A stretch of 64,000 nucleotides of DNA, taken from positions 147,906 through 211,905 of the forward strand of contig WNNJ02000227.1 in assembly GCA_012934845.2 (NCBI GenBank). The letters are read 5' to 3'. Both the position numbers and the translations under genes were made by a program. The stretch is from Pomphorhynchus laevis (Eukaryota > Acanthocephala > Palaeacanthocephala > Echinorhynchida > Pomphorhynchidae). Within the stretch, counting starts at the first letter, position 1. Every line of letters starts with the position of its first letter. Of this stretch, positions 1 to 9,112 are shown one piece after another. Under the pieces are notes generated by a model. The model searched no databases. It saw nothing but the letters and a program-made list of their open reading frames with translations, and was not told the origin of the DNA.

Positions 1-890
1 TTAAAACAACAATCGAATCTTACGTAATCCAAGTCTGTTATTTTTGAGTCGTAAATAAACGTTATTTTAATTTCTAGTAAAAATATATGTAACCAGTTAT
101 TACTTTATTATCGTAAACAAATGGTATATATGAAGATCAGTATAAAAAAAGTTCCCAACATGTTATTGTAGTTACTTTAATTACTAGTCTTGAAAGATGC
201 TCTTCGAACATGCTTTTAGTATCACAAAATGTATAACTAAATGAAATAGACATTTGATTAATTTCATACACAGTTATGAGATAGTCATTCTTAATATAAA
301 AATTAAATAAACATAAAATTAAATTAACACTCGTAGCAATAAAAAAACAGGTTTAATTTAAAGTTTTAAAAACATTATAGCAAACAAATATTTGTACCAG
401 TATTTCAATAACACGCTCCTTTTATGAATGACGACTTAAGTTGTTCGTTAAGTTAAACAATATATTTACGGCAAATATAAAAAATATTATCAAATGATCT
501 GATAATATTATATATAATATAAAAATATTACCTATAATATTTAAAGATCATATTAATATTATATAATATTAAATACTATATTTGGTAATACAAACCCAGC
601 TAGTCTACTTTTTGAACCTGATTTGCTTTTGTATCAAAAGTAAATACTTTTAACTTTAAATAAATATTCAAAATCAAAAACAATCCAAATATGCAGTTGT
701 CAAAATAAAATAAATAAAATTATTATTCATATTTTGGTTTCTTTATTATTCATCAATTATCATACTTTGGTTTGTTTAGTATTCATCAATTATCATATTT
801 TGATTTCTTTTCATAACAATGTTGTAATGATGTAATTTTGGTTTCAAAATCACATATAATAATTTTATGTATTCTATTAATGTAATTAAT
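1..890. other. AT-rich non-coding sequence
   Basis: Mostly A/T with short palindromic TATAATATT-type runs around 480-590. It lies 3' of the last visible SLC4 exon in gene orientation and is probably intron. No gene or element recognised. Confidence 0.5.
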
Positions 891-955
891 GCCCCGCGTG
901 GCTGAATGGTGGAAGCGTGTGCACTGCAATCTCTAGAGCGAGGTTCAAATCTCGA
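891..955 (+). mobile_element. tRNA-like sequence, probable head of a tRNA-derived SINE
   Basis: The sequence starts GCCCCGCGTGGCTGAATGG, as a tRNA 5' half does. It carries an A-box-like TGGCTGAATGGTGG at 899-912 and a B-box-like GGTTCAAATCT at 942-952, about 30 nt apart, as in an internal RNA polymerase III promoter. It is not a working tRNA. The 3' side does not pair with the GCCCCGC acceptor strand, and the would-be anticodon stem does not pair. It continues into an unrelated tail (about 955-1080), which is the layout of a tRNA-derived SINE or a tRNA pseudogene. No second copy was found in the window. Confidence 0.4.
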
Positions 956-1229
956 AAATACACTCTCTATTGAAAGTGTATAAACACTCTTTTTGCAATC
1001 GTTCCCATGATATCCATGATATATTATGGGATATTCTATAAGGTGGGTACATCCACATGGAACTTGAAATCGGGTATAATTTGTGAGTACATAAAATAGA
1101 ATAGATCCTTATATCAATTTATAGACACTGAACTGTGATTTTGTTAATCAAAATTATTTTTGGTTAGCAAAAGTAATTGTATTGTTAATTGACCTTTATT
1201 TTTGATGTTAATATGAAGACAGTTAGTGT

Positions 1230-1295
1230 ATGTTTGTGTATGAAGATAAACACCAAAATGTTATGTTTGTGTATGAAGATAAACGCCAAAATGTT
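1230..1295. repeat. 33-bp tandem duplication
   Basis: The unit beginning ATGTTTGTGTATGAAGATAA occurs twice with a period of 33 bp (starting at 1230 and 1263) and one A/G difference (ACACC versus ACGCC). A simple local duplication inside the intron or flank. Confidence 0.8.
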
Positions 1296-1505
1296 TGCTA
1301 CGATCACGGACATTGAAAATGAAATTAGGTGTTTTAAAATAACTTTAGCCTATCCTTAAATCAATCATTTTAATAAAATCAAACATTTTGATACTTTAAA
1401 CAGGCAATAATAAACAGGCAATAAGAGCTAGCAATCGAAAATCCAAAATATTATGAAATGGTATTGAAAATAAAGGTAAGAACGAAATTGTTATTTTTAA
1501 TTTAC

Positions 1506-1641
1506 CTATGTGGTAGAGCCAATATATTTAAAATCTCGTTGCGTTGGCTTCTTTGTAACTGTCCAGTAGAGATAAAGTTCTGAACTATATTTTCAAATAC
1601 TGAATTGATGTTATTGTCGTCTACATTGAACAACGTCGCTC
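1506..1641 (-). CDS. SLC4 gene exon: end of band 3 cytoplasmic core
   Basis: A 136-nt open exon with acceptor ..CGTTTTAG before 1641 and donor CATAG|GTAAA after 1506. It opens with 2 nt completing a Gly codon left by the exon at 3098-3210. The product begins GATLFNVDDNNINSVF and continues NFISTGQLQRSQRNEIL to NILALPH. This matches in order the SLC4 segment that reads G-[TV]-[VL]-LLDL in known members, then a helix, then [DKS]Q[LI]..[QE][DS]R..[VIL]L and an L.[LR]H end. The exon leaves 2 nt for the next exon, which lies outside the window. Base composition is clearly less AT-rich than the flanking intron, and no stop occurs in this frame. I am confident it is coding; the SLC4 assignment rests on motif memory together with the adjacent exons. 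Confidence 0.8.
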
Positions 1642-3097
1642 CTAAAACGTAGAAAATAACTTTTAAGTGAAATGTAACTTTTATAACAAATCAATGTCAT
1701 TAAACTGAGAGTGAGCACATTATTTATCAATTATTATAAATAAATGAAAAATAAATTATCTATTTAAAATTATTAAATTTATTTATATATAAATTATTAT
1801 AAATTACACCATATTACATTCTTATCTAGTCTAAATTTGTTTACCTTAACAATCTTCTAATTCTTAAATCTTCTATAATTTAATCTTCGTTTATTATTAC
1901 TCAAATGAAACAATCATTCTTCGTTAACCATTTTTATCATATTAACACATAAATTTCAAATGATGTATTAAAATCAACAATCATTTCTTCAAATATCTCG
2001 AAATAGTAAAAATCGATAAATATCAATTAAGATCGAATTAGAATCTGTACTAAATATTATATACTTGACTGATATCCAATAATCCAAAAACAATTAATAT
2101 CAAATTAGAATGGATTATATTATATAAATAATATTTTACTTATGGATTATTGATATCCAAAAAACAATTAGTTAAATTCTTTTGTTTTTAAAGTAATTTA
2201 CTCTAACTAACTACCATTAAAAATTAAGATGTAAGGGAATTCTCTCAATTTACCAATCGATTTTTATCACTAAAAATCGTAATTGATGGTACGGCACATT
2301 ATAACACAATTATGGCATTTAAACAATAATGTTTATGAAATTATAAATATTATTGAATTGTTTAATTGTTTATTGTTTATTTATATTCATTTATTAATAA
2401 TTGTTTTGTTAATTTTAAACAGAAAAGTCAACAAAAATTTTTTACGCAAATTTACAGCATAAAAAGGATCTGCTATATGTTGTCGCAAATAAATTATCTT
2501 GCAAATTGTTGATTTATTGAATTTGTTTGTAAACTAATTGAAGACAACATTATCATATAAATTATTACTATAAATGAATGATAATTAATTTATAATTTAT
2601 CATTATATCATTCAACATTTATCATATAATCGAAACCGGTTTCGTTTGCAAATCCAATTACAAAAATTTATAAACTGTTTCCGTTGAAAATAATATTTTT
2701 CACTCGCCAAAATAATTTTATTTTTTAACTTCTCAATCATCTTTATTAATGTAGGCTATTTCGATTATATACTTTACATATATATTTCTAACTTTTATCA
2801 TAACAAATTATATTTATTAAAAAATAATTACAGCAAAAGTATATCATTCAATCCGTCCCTGGTCGATGCTTAATGAATTCCAAATCAATAACACAGTAAT
2901 CTAATGATATTAATATTAGACACATAATAATTTAAGATTTCTTAACCTGTAAATTATAATTTAATGAAAATGACGTTTAGTGTTATTATAAGAATGTTTT
3001 AATCATTCAATGGTGTTTAAATATTTCTTTAGTATTCTTAATTAATTTTAATTAAGAAATTAATCATTTGTATCACTCATTAAATAAAAAATCAAAC
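1642..3097. other. Intron, AT-rich, no gene seen
   Basis: Intron between the two SLC4 exons at 1506-1641 and 3098-3210. It is almost entirely A/T-rich single-copy sequence with short AT repeats. I see no coding stretch or recognisable transposon in it. Confidence 0.6.
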
Positions 3098-3210
3098 CAA
3101 GCAGTAGTGCATTTCGCAATTTCAGTAAATCTGTAAAACAAAGTATCGATATATGCGGAGCATCCCAGTGGTGTAACTGAACATCTACGTCTTCCTCGTA
3201 TTTAATCCAC
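3098..3210 (-). CDS. SLC4 gene exon: hallmark WIKYEEDV block
   Basis: A 113-nt exon with acceptor CCTTCCTTGTACAG before 3210 and donor CTTG|GTTTGA after 3098. With the preceding exon it reads ARWIKYEEDVDVQLHHWDAP and then HISILCFTDLLKLRNALLL. In SLC4 proteins this block reads ARW[IVL][KH][FY]EE followed by W.[KR]PH[VI]..L....L..LR. It forms part of the dimeric cytoplasmic domain that anchors or regulates the transporter at the plasma membrane. It leaves 1 nt (G), which joins the GA at the start of the 1506-1641 exon in frame. The upstream intron is only 63 nt (3211-3273), with a pyrimidine-rich acceptor. The usual arginine or lysine before PH is alanine here, so the protein is somewhat divergent. 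Confidence 0.88.
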
Positions 3211-3273
3211 CTGTACAAGGAAGGAAATTATAACAGTATAGCTGAAATTCTTATCAAGATCAATGAAAAGTAC

Positions 3274-3365
3274 CGTGCTCGTTCTATCCATGCAGGTTTA
3301 TCTATGTCCACAGAGCCTAATTCGGATAGTTCAATAAATAGAGGTGTACTGCCCCATATATCATA
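3274..3365 (-). CDS. SLC4 gene exon: start of conserved cytoplasmic core
   Basis: A 92-nt exon that begins in phase 0 after acceptor GGAATTTAG and ends CGAGCACG|GTACTT, leaving CG to be completed by the G of the next exon (Arg). The product is YDIWGSTPLFIELSELGSVD followed by IDKPAWIERAR. This fits the SLC4 order [LF]F.EL.EL, a short acidic loop, then W.E.AR. The in-frame stop just upstream (TAG at the acceptor) limits the exon to this start. The exon proposed further upstream at 11351-11415 ends in a different phase, so another small exon probably lies between them. Confidence 0.82.
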
Positions 3366-3604
3366 CTAAATTCCATAGATAAAATAAAATTTTATGATTA
3401 TCTGTAAAAAATAACTATCTTAAAATTAAAATTTAACTATTTAATAGTTAAATAGTTAATGACAGTTAAATAGTTAAACAGTTTCAAAAGTTAATTTAAA
3501 AATTAACTATTTATTATAAACAAAATGATTGCTCAAGTATATGTCCAGCGATACATCTACTATCAAATCTGCTATATTAAATCCACCATGGAACTCGTGC
3601 ATTT

Positions 3605-4530
3605 TCATGCACCCATGAAGAGGGTACAGAATATTTGTATAGATAATACATTGTTATAATATACGAAAGGGTAAAATGATGATCTCTCGTGTCTTGCAAT
3701 GCGCTCAGCGTATTTTGATCGCTTTCGGTTTTCGTGATAGGCAAACGCGCTCGAAACGCTATTTGATGTGTAGGACGGAGCTAGGTGACTAAAAACACAA
3801 ATGTCCAACATGGACCACTCCGTTTTATCCCCGTACAATCCTTGACATGCTACATCAACACGTGCTTGAGGGTCAAGTGTTGTGGAATTATTTTCGAACC
3901 TTATGGTGTCTGGTACCGGTTGCAATAATGGCTTGATCTGAGTCAAGCAGCAAATCTGCGAGAGTTCGTCAGCTACAATGTCACGTATTATGTTGTGTCG
4001 AATAATAAGTAATCCGCCAGATTTGCAGGATAGCAAGTGACACATGTTGAATTGATTACCACACAAACACTTCAGAGGGGCATCAGCCGGCTCCCAACCA
4101 TACCTAGCGGCGATCGCGTCTTGAAATTGGTGTTTGCTTAGGCATAAATACCCTTCATTAGGGGATCAGACATACGTAGAGAGCGACTATAAAACTCATG
4201 TGGGTTGGACGTGGAGTCGATTATACCGAGGTCACTCTGGTTGAGAGGAAGTGAAACTATATCTCGTCTAAGCGTATCCACTTGACTCGCCATTATTTCT
4301 GGTATCAGAATCTCGAAGATGTATTCGGATAGACGGCCATAAAGTGCTGACGGTGCCTGACATGGTCTTTGGACGTGTGTCCATTGGAATTGAATAGCCT
4401 GAGCAAGTGAAATGTAGGCGACATGTGGATCTTCCCGTGCAACCAATGCTAACTTATTCAATGTTGCTAGCCAAATATCCACTTTCATGTGTACAAATTC
4501 GTTTATATAAGAATCGCTTCCGATAGCCAA
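3605..4530 (-). pseudogene. C-terminal thumb and restriction-like endonuclease segment
   Basis: Two open pieces. The first (4138-4530) begins with an IGSDSYINEFVHMKVDIW stretch after the RT and ends at SRSLRMSDPL. The second (3605-4066) has C.CGN....H.LSC, a zinc-knuckle-like motif, then RHNIIRDIVADEL, ARVDVACQGLYGD, MLDICVFSHLAP, and a basic YHENRKRSKYAERI stretch. The Cys/His knuckle followed by R.D and D.[RC]V patterns parallels the CCHC and restriction-like endonuclease region of R2-type LINEs, which nicks the target DNA. The parallel is inferred from pattern only. The copy is cut off around 3605 before the usual C-terminal end. Confidence 0.6.
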
Positions 4531-5744
4531 CCCTAAAATTTTAGTTCCTTCGTAACTAACTTGAGTTTTTCATCTTTGAAACTTATTTTGACCTCCTCAA
4601 TCAATGATCTCGGCGACAGTAGTTGACACTTTAGTTCATTAACTTGAAACCCAAATCTAGGACCAATTAAACGGACGGCGTCCCATACTTTTCTTAATTC
4701 TTGGTGGGTACCAACACAGTTTCCATCATCATCAGCGTACCATTTGTGGACTACGCTTGGTGCTATGGTTTGTAATTGGCTGATGAGGGGGTAGGGATTC
4801 AGCAGCGAATGCCAGCATCGCTAATGGGTCTCCTTGAGTAAACCCTTCATTTGACCATATTACATCGTTATCTACTGAGAGCGACGCAGAGTGTCCATAG
4901 ATATTGGTTAATGCTGTGGCTAGTGATGGGCATACAAATCGAATATTTGCCAAAGCCAGTCGTCGATTTATGCTGTTGAAAGCGTTTTGCGCATCGAGCT
5001 GCAACACACACATTTTTGGATCACTCGAGATGTGGTGTCGGAATGAGTGAATCGCCGCTTCAATTCCACAATGTTGCCCTTCACATAGCTGCTCGGACTT
5101 AGAGACGATCTTCATGTCTTCGCCTATTCTCCCAGTGAGAACTTTACCGATAATGCGACGGGAGACTTCACAAATACCGATTGGTCTTATTCCTGGGTTC
5201 TTGTCGAGCGGCACCAACCTACATGTTGTGAATGCTTCTAGTTTCTTCGAGTCTAAGCTTGTCGAGCTTAATAGAATGGCAAAGTCAGCCATGTGGGAAG
5301 CTAGTTTGATTGAGGATTCTCCGAAAGAACACAACATTTGACGCCACAAATTTGCGTCAGCGCCTGATGGACCTGCAGAACCCTGAGTGCGACGAGTGCA
5401 TTAATAATATCTTCGTTGTTAATATCTTGAAAGGTTATTGGATGATGAGGAGTTGCGTTCGGAAGGTGGTCGGTGAGGCAGAATTCCTCGTGAATATCTG
5501 ATGCATTTGGATGCAAGTCACCTAATCTTTGGCGGACCGTTTGTTCTTTGACCCGGTCATCCAACCTCAAGACCCTGCCTGAGTTAACTGAGGCTGTAAT
5601 TAATCGTGTCGCCGCGCCTGTGTTCCCGCTGAACATTAATTTTATGAATCGTCGAATCCAACCATTTGCATAGCCTTTGTCTGATCTTGGATTATTGCTT
5701 CTCTGCATTTGTAGAAAATTAGCATCCTGCAATAGCGATAACAA
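4531..5744 (-). pseudogene. Reverse transcriptase domain of the retroelement at 3605-6251
   Basis: The RT is read on the minus strand in three frames. The upstream linker ends in the family motif GSAGPSGADANLWRQML. Then come fingers and palm: RLVPLDKNPGIRPIGICEV, QLCEGQHCGIEAAIHSFRHH, catalytic motif A in LQLDAQNAFNSINRR, motif B in EGFTQGDPLAM, and motif C as KWYADDDGN at 4728-4739. After it comes a FGFQVNELKCQLL segment typical of motif D/E. All three catalytic aspartates are visible. Frame changes fall near 5330 and between motifs B and C, and a stop follows the LKLVTKELKF end. RT of this type copies its own RNA; this copy cannot make an intact enzyme. Confidence 0.8.
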
Positions 5745-5969
5745 CTCTTTCTTCTTCCATAATAAAAGGCGACGTTCAATATTCCTTCGGTTGATGCCGA
5801 TTTTACTTGTTTAGGACTTTTGCAGTATCAGCTGGCATAATACTGTTGACATTTTCAAGTAGTGCCAAGTATTCTCAATATCATTGACAGCTCCTCGATA
5901 GAGCGAAGCCAATTCGCTAATGAATTCGTGGCTGGCATTGCACTTGGGCAGCTCCATCAGATTCGGATA

Positions 5970-6251
5970 TCATGTGATGACCTCGTAGTACACTTTATCA
6001 ATCGCTGCTTCGAAGCCATGTGACTCTACTAACTCAAAGCGATTGAAGTCTGTCCCCACTAATCCCTCTGACGATTCCTGCCTGCTATCTAAGGCATGTG
6101 ACAAAGTAATTAGTTGCTCGTTGCTGCAATTTGAATCCCTGCAGTTTGTACATGCTCGATTTGCCTTAGCACATCTACAACCCTTACACTTTGCTGCATG
6201 GCCGTTGCATGTACAACACGGAGTGATATTCGATGGTTTTCCCTTGGTCAT
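5970..6251 (-). pseudogene. N-terminal Cys-rich segment of the retroelement at 3605-6251
   Basis: An open stretch of 93 residues starting MTKGKPSNITPCCTCNGH. Eleven cysteines are packed into about the first 42 residues, in the pattern C.C..C...C.GC.C......C..C...C, ending near NCRDSNCSN. It looks like a small zinc-binding module that could bind nucleic acid. The same Cys-rich start is what I recall for this invertebrate RT family, where it precedes the RT in one open frame. Here the frame breaks after about 93 residues. The fit of order and spacing with the RT pieces downstream is the main support. Confidence 0.65.
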
Positions 6252-7397
6252 AATAATTCAAGTTATCTTTTGTTGGAAGACTTCCTATCCGTAAGGCTCC
6301 TCGCTGCGGCTCCTTCGAACTGTTGCGGCGGACTCGTTGATATTCCGTCCGCTAGACAGAGCCCTTATATCCCGGGATGACTGCTCGAGTAGTGTACAAT
6401 AACGATTGTAGTACGATTGTAATAATAATTGTAATTTTGACGACTGCACATGTAAGTAGTGATACTTGAATTTCCAATCAGAGAATTTCACTTTGTGTTG
6501 TATGTTATTTGATTGTAAGAGTTTTAATAACCAAGAAGTTGGAGGAAGTTGGAGGCGTAGCTGTAATTAGCTAGAACTGTATTTACTTTAGATTGTAATT
6601 AGCTAAAACACTTATAAATGTTCTATTTTGTAAGATGTTTGTAATCAAGAAAATTTTTACTTAATATTATATTTTTACTTAATATTATAATTAATATTAA
6701 TATAATAATATAATTTATATTATTATTAATAATAATATAAACCAACATCATGTTTATACATAAGGAGATTCATAGATGCACATATAATCTATAGATCTCC
6801 TTAGTCAAAGATCAATGATCGATTTTGTAAACATTACATCTGATCCGCGAACTTATGTTCTGGACACTCGGGTGAAGAGAGTGGCTAAGCTGTCAACAGA
6901 TCACAACCTTGTAGTATGTAAACTTTGATGGCAGAATCGGATGCTAGACAAACCTGGTAAACCCAAACGTTGTGTGAGGGCGTGCTGAGAGTATCTAGCA
7001 GATGTTTCTGTCAAAGAACGTTTTTCTGGCTACATCCGAGAGAACTTCTTTCGGTTGCCGGAAGAGGTGAAGAACATTAATCAGGAATGTGAGATGTTCA
7101 GATCCTGGCTTGCCAAAGCAACAGTGAAAAGTTGTGGATCGAAGGCGTTAGATGCTTGTCGCCGATGAAATACTCTAATTGCTTAGTGAACACCAACAGT
7201 TAGAGATTTTGTCCAACAGAGTAAGCTGATTATAAGGCAACTTTGTCAGATAAATCAGTGGAAGCTGTAGACAAGTACCGAAGGTAAAGAGAGTAGCTAC
7301 TGAAGCAGTTACTTCTCGAGCAGTCAATGAAGCGAAGAAGGCGGCTTAGGAGAAGGTTGGAGAGCACTTAGAACTTGATTATAGGTCAGATTCGAAG

Positions 7398-7739
7398 ATG
7401 TTCTGGAGGACGATCAGGAACCTTCGTGTTGGAAAGCGGAAAAATCCTCAAATTATCTATGAGAAGAGAGGATCTATGCTGACTGACATTAAAAAAATTC
7501 TTGTTTGTCGGAAAGAGCATTTTAGGAGTCTCCTTAATCCGGTGGATATGCCGTCTCCTGTAGAAGTAGAGCCTTTAGAACCAACGGAAGGGCTCATCTC
7601 TTTGGAAGAGGGCATTGATGTTGTTAAAAAACTTCGTAATGACAAGTTTGATGGAGTAGACGATTTTCGGCCTGAAGCGTTAAAGGCTATGGACGTTGTT
7701 GACATGAAGTGGCTAACACGGATCTGGAACGTTGCTTGA
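7398..7739 (+). pseudogene. Rex3-like LINE fragment: linker and start of RT
   Basis: The longest open piece in the front half of the element, 113 residues. It starts MFWRTIRNLRVGKRKN (expected FW.TIR.LRRGK) and runs through EHFRSLLNPVDMPSP to VVKKLRNDKFDGVDDFRPE and WLTRIWNVA. This is the stretch just before RT motif 1 in RTE/Rex3 proteins and matches it in order. The frame shifts after 7739 and the RT continues in another frame. Confidence 0.75.
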
Positions 7740-8500
7740 AATCGGAAAAGGTTCCTAGTGAATGGCGAACTGGGATGGTGGTACCGATATTTAAAATATG
7801 TGATCAAAGAGTGTGTTCCAGTTATCGGTCATCAATCTTCTTAGACAAACTGGTAAGCTATTTCCTAGGATTTTAGAGTTAAGGATAAGACTTATACTTG
7901 AGAGACAGTTGCAAGAAGAACAATGCTGCTTTCGTCCAGGTCGTGGAACTACGGATCAGCTCTTTACTCTATCAACTATCCTCGAACGGTCTTGGGAGTT
8001 CGCTCAAGCTGGTCTACATGTGCTTTGCAGATTTGAAGACGACATTCGACCGAGTTCCGCGAGAGAGAGGGAGGTATTAAGGGAGTATGGAGTACCATAG
8101 TATCTTCGGGTAGCTGTGGCTTCTCTGTATCAACAAAGTATGAGTTGTGTTTGTGTTCTAGGTAGGAAGTCGGAATCATTTCCAGTAGGCGTTTGGCTTC
8201 GTCATGGTTGTCCTTTGTCTCCACATTTGTTCCATGTTTACATGAACCATATTACTAGATAGGATGTTCTATCGAATATCGGTCGTTAGTTCGGTTCCAT
8301 CACGATACAATCTCTGCTTTTGCTGATGATGCTGTCTTGCTGGCTTCTTGTACTGAAGACTTACAATGCCTACTAGATCGATTTATGATGGAATGCCAAG
8401 CAGCAGAGATATTGTTTAGTACGTCCAAGACTGTCACTATGTGTTTGTCTCTGTTTCAGGTGTCAATATCAACCCGAATTAGGGAAAGGTTCTTCCTGAT

Positions 8501-8806
8501 GTGAATGACTTTATGTATCTTGGAGTATTGTTCTCGAAGGACGGCAGGAACATCAGAGAGATTGAAAAGCGGATATGTTTAGCTAACGCAGTAATTCGTT
8601 CTTTGTACAGGTCTGTTGTTGTAAAACAAGACTTAAATCTTCGAGATAAGCTTTCGGTTTACATTGCAATCTTCGTTCCTATCTTAACCAATGGTCATGA
8701 GCTTTGGGTTATGACCGAAACGATAATATCTCGGATACAGACGACCGAAATAAGGTTCCTTCGCGGTGTGACCGGTCTTAGCCTTAGTGATAAGGTTAGA
8801 AATTAG
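8501..8806 (+). pseudogene. Rex3-like LINE fragment: post-RT region
   Basis: An open piece of 101 residues beginning MNDFMYLGVLFSKDGRNIRE, followed by LANAVIRSLYRSVVVKQDLN, LSVYIAIFVPILTNGHELWV and a SRIQTTEIRFLRGVTGLSL end. It corresponds to RT motif E, the thumb and the connecting helices of the RTE/Rex3 protein. A stop follows, but the homologous sequence continues to 9112 in the same element. Confidence 0.75.
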
Positions 8807-9112
8807 ATCATCCGGAATGGACTCGGAGTAAAGCCGCTGCTTCTCCACATCGAAGAAAGTCAGTTGAGGTGGCTAGGACACGTTATGAGGATGTCTAGGG
8901 ATTGCCTTCCTCGAAGGGTTTTCCAGGCCGGACTCTGGAAAGAGACCTCGAGGTAGACCTCGATATCGGCGGAGAGATCAAATCTCGAAACTGGACGAAG
9001 ACCGACTTTGGATATCTGAAAGAGAACTATGACTATCGATCAGTATAGCAATGTCTGGAGTAGTTTAGTTTGTGCACTGCCTCCACGACCCGACACCCGG
9101 ACCAGTGGTTGA

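Larger units (their letters stand above)
3605..6251 (-). mobile_element. LINE-like retroelement with Cys-rich N-terminus, RT and restriction-like C-terminus, broken
   Basis: One decayed retroelement read on the minus strand from about 6251 down to 3605. In order it has a cysteine-rich N-terminus, a linker, a reverse transcriptase with the YADD box at 4728-4739, a thumb-like region, and a C-terminal block with a Cys/His knuckle and an R.D...D.[RC]VF pattern. The set resembles a retroelement protein I recall as frequent in cnidarian and other invertebrate genomes, with signatures LVPLDKNPGIRPIG, QLCEGQHCGIEAAIHSFRHH and FTQGDPLAM. The C-terminal pattern looks like the CCHC plus restriction-like endonuclease (PD-(D/E)XK) of R2-like LINEs; that is inference. 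The reading frame changes several times and holds stops, so it is dead. The last C-terminal segment seems missing below 3605. It sits in an intron of the SLC4 gene, in the same orientation. Confidence 0.75.
6745..9112 (+). mobile_element. Rex3-like (RTE clade) LINE, 5'-truncated and decayed
   Basis: The element starts inside the endonuclease (FIHKEIHRCTY near 6750, then SMIDFVNITSDPRTYVLDTR and STDHNLVV). It continues through a linker, RT and C-terminal region to a natural stop at 9110-9112 after LPPRPDTRTSG. RT landmarks are VPIFK..DQRVCSSYR, EEQCCFRPGRGTTDQLFTL, MCFADLKTTFDRVPR, a degraded [LR]GCPLSP region and FADD at 8319-8330. The C-terminus has YLGVLFSKDGRNIREIEKR, SVVVKQDL, LTNGHELWVMTE and RWLGHVMRMS. 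The EW[RQ]TG[MV]VVP and QGCPLSP motifs are those I associate with Rex3. Many stops and frame changes break it. The 5' end is missing, as is usual for incomplete reverse transcription. It lies just 5' of the AT-rich run at 9113. Confidence 0.85.

Noticed and set aside
891-963. Functional tRNA gene
   Set aside because: A- and B-box-like segments are there, but acceptor and anticodon stems do not pair; listed as a tRNA-derived SINE head instead.
4138-6380. Plus-strand frames opposite the retroelement
   Set aside because: They are antisense shadows; the minus-strand reading gives ordered RT motifs.
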